Shown here piece after piece: positions 1-14,400 of a stretch of 30,925 bases of DNA. Numbering within the stretch: position 1 is the first letter of the stretch; each line of letters begins with the position of its first letter. The position numbers and the translations under genes were made by a program. Source of the stretch: Mnemiopsis leidyi (taxonomy: Eukaryota > Ctenophora > Tentaculata > Lobata > Bolinopsidae); assembly GCA_000226015.1 (NCBI GenBank), contig JH154719.1, positions 68,881 through 99,805 on the forward strand. The letters run 5' to 3'. The notes below the pieces were generated by a model. It was not told the DNA's origin. It worked only from the letters and a program-made list of their open reading frames with translations, and did no database searches.

Positions 1-613
<613 letters not shown>

Positions 614-646
614 TTACATGAAATATGAATGCGTGGGAGTTTTGAT
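614..646 (-). CDS. Gene 1 exon 13 (terminal)
   Basis: A strong acceptor (ttcattttcccag) precedes ATC at 646. The exon encodes IKTPTHSYFM and the TAA stop, residues 807-816. It joins exon 12 in phase 0. It was chosen because the polypyrimidine tract is excellent and the frame closes. So short an exon could still be a coincidence. Confidence 0.6.
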   Translation of the reverse strand: MKTPTHSYFM

Positions 647-3600
647 CTGGGAAAATGAAGGATAAAAATTCAACACTATGAACTGTTGAAATGGTCTCCA
701 GGAAGCCCGCGTGGTTAGATTCTCAAAACTTAGAGTTGCTAAGTAACTGTAAGCGTAACTTAGTAACGAGGTTAAGGTTACCATGTAACTTTATCTAACA
801 GTTTAACCAGTTTAACTAACTAAATCATGTAAATGATTTATTAAGTTTAACTTAGTGACTAGATGATTTCGTAACTATGTGACTAGATGACTGAGTAACT
901 AGGTGTCTTAGTATTAGTAACTAGGTGACTAAGTAACTATATAGGTATCTAGGTAACTATTAAACTCAGTAACAAGGTAACGAGGCATATCAGTAACTAT
1001 ATTACAGGTTGTACAATGTACATTACCTTTTCTAAGAGAAAACCTAGGGGACAAGTCGCTGGGAGGTCTTCCTTCCTTCGTAATGGACAAACAGTCTGGG
1101 ACTGGGGAGGAGAGTCTAGGGTGGGAAATGAGATACACAAACTATGAAGCTATAAAGATTGAAGAAGTATCAATCTGGACCAAAACCCCGGTATTTGATC
1201 ATATTATTTGGAACTTAGAAGCTAGAGTAGAAGCATCAATCTGGATCAAAAGTTCAATTCTAATTTCTAATAACAATTTGATACTTATAGATCAAATATA
1301 CTTTAAATTAGATAGAAATAATTTTAAGGAGAAATTATCCAGATAGATTTTTGCCAAAACTCAATAAGGTTAACCAACTTGCATCACATCTATATTTAGC
1401 CTCTTGTAGAGTGTAGAAGGATTGTGCTGGATCTAATATCGTGTTTGTATGGGAGCTGTTGTAGAAGTCGTAGTCGCAGATCAAATAACAACCTGTTTGA
1501 GCTTACGTTTTAAGCGTTCAGTTTTGAAAAATGTCAGTACTTTTCTACGTACGTATAACTTTTGCGTCAGAATGAATTTACAGATATAACTTTAGCTTTG
1601 TACGTTGATAGTAATACTGACAGAAAAAAAGAAAATGATATCATTCACAAAAAGGTCGAGGAGGACATTTCATAGAGACATTAGTAGTTGGGAATATCTT
1701 AGTCTTACCGGCTTTGTTCACAGCGATAATGATAAAGAGAGGAGTAAACAATGATACAGATGTTTGACACTTCATAGGTATACGAAAAGGGGAGAACCGT
1801 TATTCAACAGGAAATGTACGAAAAATAAAGGCAGACTTGGCTTTTGATAGATAAAAGGTTAACTTAAAGGCAGATAAATTTCGTCTTGTGTTGTGTTATG
1901 TTGCCGCAGGCCAAACAGCGTCTTGTGATTCTGTACAGCAGTAATTTTATTTTGCTTATCGGTTGTATCAATTTCAGCCTTCAGGGGCCACGGATCTGAA
2001 TATAAATTTGAAATGCACCTATAAGTAGGAATTTTCATTGTTTTTTCTTAATTAGCGTTTTTCTGGTGATTAAACAGGGAAAACGATCCTTTCGATGTGA
2101 AATCTGATAACAATTTACAAATAATCAAGAGTCATTATCAAGTACAAGGCTAAAGACTTCATGAAACGAAGATTATTGGCATCTAAGGTTTAAGGTCATC
2201 GAACATATAGGTCCTTTTCGGAGTAAAACTGACGAAATATTTCAATGTGTTGTTGTAAAAAGATTAGAAACTAAGGGAAGGAAATAGTTGTAAGCTAGCA
2301 TTATCATTTCTAGTAATTAATAAACACAAGATTTCTGAAAAACCCAATAATTAATGAGTTAAATCAAATATATCTGAACGACAAGAAACTCGAAAACAAA
2401 TCAAATAATCGTCTGAAACACGTGTACACGTTTGTTACTAAGTTATCTGAAAACCGTGTCTGAATAGAAATCAAAACTAGCCCCCACACAATTAATTAAA
2501 ACAGCAAAAATAAATTTCAGCTGCAAATTTAATCTCTTGAATACCATTCAAATGTCTTCGGCCAGCCGTGAAAACCAGAAAAAAAGTTTGTTCTACAGGT
2601 GTGATCATTGTTCAATTGTGATCAGTACAGTACACAGTATACGCACATGCGTGATAATTGCTAAATCCCCTTCATTCTGAGCATGATGACCCGTGTGAGT
2701 TAAGCTCTTTTATCTCCAATAGAGCATAACCTGAAAGTTTATACTTTTTAGATCATATCAACTTCTACAACTTCGAAATAAGGGTTATCCACTATATAAT
2801 ATGCAGTATGGCCAGTCTAACCCAAGTTCGACGTTTCGATGCGCGCCATCCACCTACACTTAATGCGCGCGGCGCGCGTAACAGCTCTCTTTTCTGTCAT
2901 AGTAAGCGCTGAAAAAGCACGCTAAAGTTTGGTTGGCGCATTCCGTGTATCTGGCTTGCTACGTATCTTACTCAGATACGGTTTCGGTCAGAAAGTAAAA
3001 ACGTTTTTTTGACCATTTGAAATTTGAATAACAACAGCCAACAAGTTTACCCTTACCCAATCTTATCCTAGAAGCGTTCAACTTCTTCGTCTTCTCTTTA
3101 AGTTTAGATTTACATTTAGAAATCATGTCCTGTTTTGCTTTGCTCATTTCCTCAATCTTTGCATTGAGTTCCTTGATCGAATCGTTTTTCTTCTCCTGAA
3201 TGATTTGGTATATGAGCACATAAAGATTTTGGAATTCGAATACAATGCAACGGTAAAAGTGCACCAGAGAAGGTAAAACTAGTTTTTGAGTAGAATATTG
3301 GTTCCGTAATCTTTACTCCACGATTGTACTTTGTACGCCACAACAACCTCACAGCCAGCCCACATGCAGTGCTGCTGGGTTTACACTTTCCTGGCAACAC
3401 ACCAATCCCAACACTAAATTTGGTCACGTGGTATGATATTGACGAATTAGAGAGCCGGATCCAACCTCTATTTGGACATGTGGTAAAAAGCTTTTCCTGG
3501 TACCAACATGTTATAAATTTAAGGGATTACGAGTCTCGGACAACTGTTAGCATACAAATGTACTACAGAGTACAGCATATAATACACAGAATACAATTAT

Positions 3601-6600
3601 ACATTGATGATATCATACACTACAAACTATACAGGTAGAATTGGTGTGCATATTCAAATTGCAGACTTTTTCTTTTGGTTTGAGAGGTTCGAGCTTATCA
3701 ATATTCTATACCCAAATAAAATCTGAGTTAGTCACCCAAAAAGTCAGTACTAGTCACTAGTCAGTATAAGTCAGAACTAGCCACTAGTCAGGAGCTAACT
3801 GTGTTACTGAGTTGTTCAAAACTGAAGTTAGACTAAACACGTTAATAAAAAAAAGTAAGTAAGTTATCAAAAAGTAAGTAAGTTATAATGTGATTAAGTA
3901 GTAGTGCCTCACTTAAAAATGTAATTAGTTGATTCCTTCAATCATGCACTTCGATATTATGACACTACTAAGCTCCCACCTAGAACTAAAAAGAAGCTTC
4001 TCTTAAACTCGAACCGTTGGAAACTGAAGCAATTCTATCTGAGAACTTCGGCTTGAACCTTGAGAAACAAGCAAAAGTTTTGGAGGGCTAAGTTTTGCGG
4101 GCTGCCCAAGCGTGAGTTTTAATATGTTCATATGCAGTATGTAATTAGTGTGTAATTACTTTGTAATCGTTACTCTGTACTAGTGTCTATAACATGGTTA
4201 TGCTCTGGGAGAAAGTAATGATCAAGAAATACGTCATACTTCTTGTGGCACAATATTTGCATGGTATAAAATATAACGGTCACTAGAAGATCTATCTAAA
4301 TTATTCACTGACTGGACATTCAAGTAAGATTGTGATATGCGAGTTCTAATGAATGTGTTCGTTATTACGTTGATAGAAACGAAGATGTTGAGATTGCTTC
4401 GATAATATTAACAGATTACTTTATATCGTGACAAATATGCTGGAACTTAGATGGAAAGAATTTTAATAGTTAGACGTAATGTGAAGTTGTGAAATAGGTT
4501 CTAAGGATTCAACGTTGCTCCTGAGGCATGTAAAATGTTAACTCAAAATACATGTGCACGTACTAAAATAGCTAAAATAACTAAATTCACTAAAATAACA
4601 AACAAAAGTAATACTCACAACGTCCGCCTCTATAAAACTGTGTTCGACTTGAAGAAATTCCATAGTGCTATGTAAGTCTTGTATTGAAACATTCGCACTT
4701 GACAGGGAGCTGTTTAAATCTTCTATCTGGAAAGTTAAGTTTAAATAATCAACGGTAAAATTTATAATTTTACTTAAAATTAGTAATATTACTTTTGAGT
4801 TAAGTTTAAATAATCAACGGTCAAGTTTATGATTTTACTCTATTTTTTACTTATTTTGCCGAGCTTAAATAATCAACGGTAAAATTTATAATTTTACTTA
4901 AAATTAGTAATATTACTTTTGAGTTAAGTTTAAATAATCAACGGTCAAGTTTATAATTTTACTCATTTTTTACTTATTTTGCCGAGCTTAAATAATCAAC
5001 GGTAAAATCTAACAGCTAATTCTAACAGGCTATTTTTTTTGCACTAACTACAGACTCAAATATTTAGGATGTTTTAATGAAAGTTATATTAACCTGTTTA
5101 GCCATGTCTGCGTTTTTCTGAATTTCACCATCTAGAGATTTCTGTAAGGACTCCACTCTCTCGTTAAGAAGATCGTTAGTTCTCCTCAACTCTGAATTCT
5201 CACCAGACAGAATGTTGTGTTCGTGAGCTTGGTGTGTGTTGATGTCAGTCTGTTCTGCGCACCGCTCACGCAGCTCTTCCACCCGCGCCCACAGCGCAGC
5301 GTTATTTGCTTCCACGTCTTGTAGCTGGAGATATAAAACAAATTAGTTAAAGGTAAGTAGGGCTTTCATTGAAAATTTCATATAGCCTAATATAGTGCGG
5401 AGGGGGGGGGGGATTTGTTAATATACCAGGATTTTTGACCATCTGGCTTACGTCCGGGTGTCATGGTCATGGTTAAAAAAACTTGGAAATTTCTGGTGAA
5501 CTTTAAAGCAAAACCAAGCAATAAGTAACCAGATCTGTGACAGTGTAATATTAGGCGTTCTACAAACTGAACTGGCCACTTAATCACTATTCAGATCATA
5601 AGTTAGGTACAATTAAAAACAAAGAGAAAAACGCAAAACTTAATAAAAATGGTTCAAGGAGGTCTACTGGGTTTGAAAATTCATATGATCAAACATCGGT
5701 TGTTGGAGAACATAAGGAAAAAACTTTAAAAGGGTGGAGAGAATTCTCTCCTTGTTTTTATTATTTTTCTTTTTTCCTGATAAGATTTTCCTGTTTCCCT
5801 GTAGCTTCAGGGGCGGACTTCATGTTGCCTGTTAAGGCGCTGTCTTTCGCTGACATCTTGCGGGGGCGCTGGGGGCGGTTTACATCTTGCTCGGTAAGGC
5901 GCTGGCATCTTGCGGTGGCGGTTTACATCCTGCCCGTTAAGGCGCTGACGTGGCGGTGGTGGCGGTATAAGATTTTCTGACGCTACTACGCTAGTACCCC
6001 GAAGGGCGAGATTAGAGAGCAGAAATTGTACTTATAGTAAAGCGTCACAGAAAATATTTCCTTGCACTTCGAGAGCTCAAGCTGATTATACCATATAAGC
6101 TCAGTAATTTGAAAGTTGTTCGGAAACCTCATCAACACTTTAGTGGTACAAAGGAGGGATTAATTAGTATCACGTGATTAATCAGATTTCCCGATTACGT
6201 GTTGACAGCCTATAAAGTATAAAGGTATGGTCAAATGTCAGTAGGCTAGGCCGGGAAATCCTATTCACACTTTCACACAATTAGGACTTTATTAAATCAG
6301 TTATTTACCACTTTTTTGTGTAAGAGAATTACGACTTAAACTACGAGCTTAAATAACATGAAACATTAATGAAAATAACAGCAAAATCAACAACAATGAA
6401 AACACAAATCAGTTAGACGACAACGGAGATACTTATCGTAAAGTATTAACTTAACTGTTTATTGTACACTTCAGATCAGCTGAACTTACTACAGATCAGC
6501 TGCCAACGCTAAAGCAAAGTTACAACAGTTCCAGTCACCGATATCCCAATAATAGTCTTCTTGTTCGCTGCCACGTCTCTCGAAATTTATTGTTCATTTT

Positions 6601-9600
6601 CGGCTTCTTATTGGTTAATTGATGTCACACGATGGGAAATGTTCCAGTTTATCACACGGTAAAGTTTCTACGGTCCTTTTTTAAACGGTACGATCAGGTA
6701 TTCAGGCTCATTGTTAAGAAACTTCACAACGTATTGTTAAATACTTAAATACGTCGTGAAGTTTCTTATCATTTTAAAAAAAATTGAAATTTGTCAGTCT
6801 AAAATTTGCAGAATTGTAGTTCCCGTAAACAATCATCGTCACTTAGTCAAACAGAGACGACGAAACAATTAAATCCCAAGTTCTGATCATGTGACTAGAT
6901 GTTTCTACCAACTGTGCAGCTGCTATGCCACTTCAGTGATTTAAACTCTCGCGGGAGTATCAGCTCCGTACGCTGCGATCGGGAGTATGCAACAGTACAG
7001 TTTCGGTTAAAACGGGTATTGCAGATCTAACGAAGGATCGTCCAAATGGTGGTAGTACACTAAATACTACCCCGCCACTCGCCAGGTGCGTATTGTTCGC
7101 TGCCCAAGGGGGCGAAATCAAAGATCAGAAGATGTACTTATAGTTAGGTTGTTCCTTGTGAGGTTGTTCCTTGTGAGGTTGTTCCTTGTGTTGGTGCTCC
7201 AAGTGATTATACCTTGTTAGTTCAGTAATCTGATAGTCAACAGCAGGTGTATTATCAGATAAATGACCTTATAAGGTAGTATAGTAGCAGATCGATAACT
7301 TTTTCAACACGTTAGTCGTGAAAAATAGATTTATATCACGTGATGAGTGGCTGTTAAAGGATAAGTGCCCTGCGCATGTATTGACGCTTAGTAACCAACA
7401 AGGCATTGTTTAAGGTCTATAGGCTTAGTAGTCCCCTTAGCAGATTTTAATTGAGCAATTTATCACTGTTACCAAAAACAGTTAATAATAATACAACTAA
7501 GGGTCCACATACCAGTTAAAATATATTAAAATTACTACAATCACAGATCAACTACTGACCTGTGTCTGGAGTTCGCACTTGTCCTGCAGGACCTTGTCAA
7601 ATGCGATGTGCGCAGAGCGGGTGTTGGTCAACTCTATGTGCAGTTTGTCGACTTCATTTCTTAGCATCTCTGAATGTTTGCTTGTAATTAGAGTTGCAAC
7701 CTTAAATCTTAGTAACTATTATTTGTCTCAAATTGTTTCAGTAACTGTAGGGATTGTAGTAACATTTGTAGCAACAAGTAACTGACATAGATCTTACAGA
7801 ACTAGTTACAGAACTTACCGACGCTGTGTTTAAGTTCACTGTTCTGTTTTCGTAACTGCCGGTTATCATCAGCAGTATCACCGCACGAGTCACTAGACGC
7901 GTCACCACGCGTATCTCCCTTTTTAAGCTGGTCTGCGCTGCGTTTCACGCTGAGGCGCAAGTAGCGCATCTCTTCTAGTGTTTCCTGATGTTCCTGCAAA
8001 TGTTCTATGTAGATTTCTTATCAATAGTAACTTAAGTCAACTGTGTCAACTTGTTTCAACCTTAGCTTAGTTACAATATCTTTCTACCTTTAGTTTTATT
8101 GTGTTTAATTAAGACCTTGTGCGCGTGTGTATAGTCACATTTCTATAACAAAAGAATAATTTAAATGTGTGGAGACCTTAGCAGTCCCATATGGTAGCAA
8201 CTGTGTAAAATCACCAGGTGCCATGGGAACAGTAAAATTACCCGTCCCACTTATCTTGTGTGTAAAGGTGACGACATGGGACTAATAGTGCATGTATAGT
8301 AGTCAAACAGATAACGGTTTACCTAGTCTAAATGTATAATTGTGTACGTGTATGTTGTAGTGTAGAACATACACACATGTGATGTGTCACGTGATATTTA
8401 GATGTAATTAACTGCTCCACATAAACCACATTGAACAAGTCTCTATGATCTTATGACACACAATATCTAACGATGCTAAGCACTTGTCGTTTACTAAGAC
8501 GGTTAAGTATCCGAAATAACTGATAACTGTATTTTCAGTCAGTTCCCAAGTTTTGAAGGGTGAATTTGTGGAACCTACGTATAGAACTGGGCAGTGGACA
8601 GCTTACTTTATACTGGGCGCCTAAACACCCGGGGGCGCCCACTTGTATAACAGTCACACACTGGTCATTTGCAACCTTTTGTTTTCTGATATCTGGGCTC
8701 ATTGCATCAAATTTTGTGGAGAGAATCCTATATTATAAAGTTCTAAAGCTGTGCACGGATTAATGTAGACCCTACGTAGTGGTATAGAGGTCGGAGGTAA
8801 GTGTAAGCGGTAAGTGGTCAAAGTAAGTACAAAACTTACCTCTAAGTATGGACATTCCAGTATAGTGGGAAGACATAATCTCCTAGTCATATAAAACCAA
8901 CAAGTCCCTTTATCAGTCGATCTTTGTCGCCCTCCTTATTTCAACAAAATCTATAAATAATTTCTTAGGACAGAATATGTACAACAATGGACGTCAGAAT
9001 TCTTAATGAGAAGTTGGAAATCTTTCCCATCAGGTGACAGAGATTGACCAATGAGAAGGAGGATACGGCCAATTAATTTTGAGAAACGCTGTCACGTGAT
9101 AGAAATGATTTCCGACTCCTCCCTAGGCATTCTGACATCCATTAAATGTTAAAATAGTTGCAAAACAAATTCTAGGTAACGAGGTGCCTAAAACAACGGA
9201 GAAGTGATTTCACGGACAGAGGTTATTGGAATTGCATCTAGACTATTGTTGTAAGCAACATTGAATTATTGGATCTTTATTGTAATCGAGGAAAATTGTA
9301 CTGCATTGGAATGGGAACTATCTACAGTACACACCTATTGTATCTATACCTCGAATGTACATTTTACACTCGTTCGTCTGCGTGTTGTACATTCTACACT
9401 GAACATGAAACACCGTTCGTTTTATCGCACACATCGTGCAGGAATAAAATACGGGGAACGCACATTCTTTTAACGTTTAAGCGTTTTCCTTAAAATTATT
9501 TTTAAAGGGAGCGTTTAAAGGGAGGGAAACATTTTATGAGGTAAACTCATGATCAACAGGGGTGGACTGTGTTTGCTCAAGGCAAACTTTCGTTCAGTCG

Positions 9601-11380
9601 TTCACTCTAAATCAAGGATAAGTTTGGGTGAAACAGGGCTAAGTTTGGGTAACTCAGATACTCTCAATACTCAAAAGCGTGTCATCTACATTTTACAAAC
9701 GGACCAGTACTTTTACCTCTTTTTTGGTCGATAACTTGAAACCTTAAATACAGTTTTTGCTTCCGCACTCCGCAGTTAGCCATTTCTAAAGAGTAACATT
9801 AAGCTCAGTGTATACTGTAAGTATGCACTGCTGTATCGTCTACTACACGGAACTGTATAGTCCGCGATTCTCAAATAAAAGAGGACAGCAGCACTAAATC
9901 CAACTATCTAGTGGCCAGCTGCTGCACAGTATGCGTTAAAGCCGAAACTTGACAAGATACGAAGACTGTGCTTTACAGCCTGAGAAACTTTGCAGCCATT
10001 AGAAGCTTCCTTTTTCTTCATTCTGTAGCACACTAGTGCAGCGCTGCAACATAAGTCAGGGTCGGGCTTGACAAAAACACACTTTTGGTATAATCCTCTG
10101 AGTGTATTGTTTGCTTCAACAATATTGTACTTATTGCATTGTGAAAGCTGTTATGTATAGAGAAGATAGCAACATCTTACTCTGCAGAATGGACAACGTG
10201 CTGTAGATATTGTGAATTATGCAACAGCTATATTCAACTTTATTGCAATTATATCGCGACCATATACCAGGGAGTAACAAGAATCTTAAATTACAATGTT
10301 CAAATTTACATAAACTACCCCAGCTTAACTCAGTGCTGAGGTTAACAATGGGTATCTCTACGCGACAGTTGCCGGTGGGTAAAGTTGGCATTGTGTCGGT
10401 GGTTAAAAATGTATTCAATTCCATCCTCGATCGGACAGGGTGTATTGGCTTGAACTAATACGTGAACATATTTTGTTTATTCCCAACAACATTTCGGATA
10501 GTTAAATATTCTGACAATATTTCAGACGCGTTAATTAACAACATTTCAGATGCGTTAACTAACAACATTTGAGACGCGTTAACTAACAACATTTCAGACG
10601 TGTTAACTAACAACATTTGAGATGCGTTAACTAACAACATTTCAGACGTGTTAACTAACGACATTTCAGATGCGTTAACTAACAAAGTTTCATATTCAAA
10701 CATTATATATCTGATATAAGAATACAAACATTATATATCTGATATAAGAATACAAACATTATATATCTGATCATATAAGAATACAAACATTATATATCTG
10801 ATATAAGAATACAAACATTATATATCTGATATAAGAATACAAACATTATATATCTGATATAAGAATACAAACATTATATATCTGATATAAGAATACAAAC
10901 ATTATATATCTGATATAAGAATACAAACATTATATATCTGATATAAGAATACAAACATTATATATCTGATCATATAAGAATACCAACCTGAGTAACGGAC
11001 TTTAGTTCCCGTCTCAGACTACTGAGGTTAGCTGAAATAAGACTGTTGTCTTGAGCTAGCCGCTTGTTCATCAGGATCACACTGTCTTTACACTCGTCGT
11101 AGTTTCTACTGATCCTTCTCAGCGCGCACAACTGTCCCTGCAAGGTTCAAATTCCAGTAGAGATATAGGTAGTAGTTAAGCTATAAAGTAGTATAGATAT
11201 ATTAGTATAGCTGTAGTAGAATAGCTATAGTAGGATAGCTACAGTAGTATAACTGTAGTAGTATAGCTGTAGTAGTATAACTGTAGTAGTATAGCTGTAG
11301 TAGTATAGCTATAGTAGTTAAGTTGTAGTAGTATAGTTATGAAGTAGTATAACTATAGTAGTATAGCTATAGTAGAATAG

Positions 11381-11414
<34 letters not shown>

Positions 11415-14400
11415 NNNNNNNNNNNNNNNNNNNNNNNNNNNNNNNNNNNNNNNNNNNNNNNNNNNNNNNNNNNNNNNNNNNNNNNNNNNNNNNNNNNNNN
11501 NNNNNNNNNNNNNNNNNNNNNNNNNNNNNNNNNNNNNNNNNNNNNNNNNNNNNNNNNNNNNNNNNNNNNNNNNNNNNNNNNNNNNNNNNNNNNNNNNNNN
11601 NNNNNNNNNNNNNNNNNNNNNNNNNNNNNNNNNNNNNNNNNNNNNNNNNNNNNNNNNNNNNNNNNNNNNNNNNNNNNNNNNNNNNNNNNNNNNNNNNNNN
11701 NNNNNNNNNNNNNNNNNNNNNNNNNNNNNNNNNNNNNNNNNNNNNNNNNNNNNNNNNNNNNNNNNNNNNNNNNNNNNNNNNNNNNNNNNNNNNNNNNNNN
11801 NNNNNNNNNNNNNNNNNNNNNNNNNNNNNNNNNNNNNNNNNNNNNNNNNNNNNNNNNNNNNNNNNNNNNNNNNNNNNNNNNNNNNNNNNNNNNNNNNNNN
11901 NNNNNNNNNNNNNNNNNNNNNNNNNNNNNNNNNNNNNNNNNNNNNNNNNNNNNNNNNNNNNNNNNNNNNNNNNNNNNNNNNNNNNNNNNNNNNNNNNNNN
12001 NNNNNNNNNNNNNNNNNNNNNNNNNNNNNNNNNNNNNNNNNNNNNNNNNNNNNNNNNNNNNNNNNNNNNNNNNNNNNNNNNNNNNNNNNNNNNNNNNNNN
12101 NNNNNNNNNNNNNNNNNNNNNNNNNNNNNNNNNNNNNNNNNNNNNNNNNNNNNNNNNNNNNNNNNNNNNNNNNNNNNNNNNNNNNNNNNNNNNNNNNNNN
12201 NNNNNNNNNNNNNNNNNNNNNNNNNNNNNNNNNNNNNNNNNNNNNNNNNNNNNNNNNNNNNNNNNNNNNNNNNNNNNNNNNNNNNNNNNNNNNNTATTAA
12301 CAACTTAGCACCAGATTATTTGAAGGACCTAATAAGCTTAAGGGAAATAAAGAGGCGGAGCTCAAGACTTGACAATGATTTCTTTATGTTAAAAAAGCCT
12401 TCTAAATGCAATTTTTCTCGGAGTGACGCAGCATTTTCACATAGTGGGCCTGAAATATGGAACAGTTTACCTTATGAGTTAAGATCTCTTTCTTCAATTG
12501 ATATCTTTAAGTCTAGACTGAAGACCCACTTTTTTAACCTTGCATTTGAAGATGTTGAGTGAATAGTCTTAGCTAACAATTAGGCTTTTTGCATAGGTCA
12601 CGCTTAAATAGTTTCCTATTATTTTCTTAAATAATATGTGCGACTGTAGCGTGTTATAAAAACTAGAATTTATTTATTATTATTTATTTATTTATATGTG
12701 TAGTAGAAATAGATAAATGAGTAGTATAGCTATAGACATAGATATATGTAGTATAGCTATAGTAGTATAGCTACAAACTACAATCTATATTCCCTAGCCC
12801 AGTTCTATCAAAATCAACCAAAGGTTGTCCATAGTTATCCTAAATTATGCATGCCAGAGTCAGGAGATACTAATTCATTATTTCCTACTCGCCTCACCTC
12901 CCTTCGGCTTCTTTCGGCACAGTTTTTATAGCGCTCGGCAACTATTTTGCAGAAAAGTTGTAGTTACAATAGGAAGAAGTACCGTATTGAATAGGTATAA
13001 AACTTACATTGAGAGAGTCGAGAGATGCAGTAAGTGCTCTGTTATCGTGTAACAGCCGGATATTATCAACTCTCAACATTTCCAACTCCCTGTACTCTGA
13101 AAATTTAGGTTTTATTGCTTGGGACTAAAGGATAATTTTAAATTTTAGTGTCTAAAGTATATATGAAGGTTTTTCTAATTTCTAAGTTGCTTAAGCAGCA
13201 TACGTTAAGACTACTACATTGGTATGTTCTGTGCATCATGTAAATATTTTATCCTTTTATACGATGTGTGAAATATATACAAGATTAAGTTAAGAATACA
13301 GAAGATATATGTACATAGCAATGCGTAAAAAGTGTCAAATAAGAATACATGATGTGTCTGTGAAAACTATTTGTACAAAAATCACATTTTATATACCATT
13401 TATCTGTTTATTGACTCCTGCACTATTTGGTTGTCTGTGTAACAAATGTAACTCCTTGTCCCGTAAAAGTAAAGACTCTTTCAGTGTGGCCACGTGACAC
13501 TCTTTTTGCTCTACCTGAAAGAAACACCTTAAATACTTGTACACTATGAATATATTATTATCATTGAATTCTTATTCGTACACTATAATGAACAAATGTG
13601 AATAATAGATCATGACATAGTTGTATTTGTTACACCTGTACCCAGGCTTAAATTACAGTTATACTGAAGGGGCTCCTGGAAGATTCTAGATCTTTTAACG
13701 GAAACCCCCCTCATTTAGCCCTCAATCACGGTTTTCCGGTCATTTGGCTTAGTCAACCAAAGAAGATTGCATAGGCAAATGCCCTAAGCGCACTCCTCTA
13801 GGATTGGCGGTTAACAACATTTATAAACTATCATACCATGACCATTAGTATTATGAAATTTAAATTTAAATGAGGAACGTTAAAACTTAATGGGGAGCCA
13901 TGTGATAGTGATTCTTTTGACAGCAGCAAAAGTAACAGAAACCTTAACAGTAGCAGAAACAGAAACAGTCTTAACAGTTTCTGCAAGATCATCACTAACA
14001 GTAACAGTAACATTAACAGAAACAGTAATCTGGTAAATACCTTCTCAGTGAGTTTATCATTGTCATACATTTTCTTGACACATTCAGTCTGTAAAGCCTC
14101 AGTTTGGGCTAACAAAGACAATCTGCAATGAAGGTTTATTTTAGATTGTATGTATAACATTTAACAGTGAATCTTAATATGAGAGTGACCCAGTTCTCCA
14201 ATCTAACAATATTTTTAAAGCTATTTTACAGTTGTAAATGACTAATGTTATTACGTCAAACTATAAATGTTGTAAATAGAGCATGACGAGTAAAAAACTG
14301 TTATATGGAACGATAATTCAACTCCGGTACCCAGGTTAATATACATATATTATCATGTTCAAGTGTGTATCCTAACCTTAATCCAGCTAACAAACAATAA

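Noticed and set aside
3324..3638. 104-codon plus-strand open frame
   Set aside because: No recognisable motif, no splice-bounded coding character, and it lies in a minus-strand intron.
10455..10727. LLVNASEM repeat protein on the minus strand
   Set aside because: A 30-bp minisatellite happens to be a multiple of three; no splice context or start fits.
10698..10983. CRISPR-like array
   Set aside because: Units are directly adjacent with no unique spacers, and the context is an animal intron.
11353..12303. 316-codon minus-strand open frame
   Set aside because: It runs through 880 N and a (TA)n tract, so it has no coding content.
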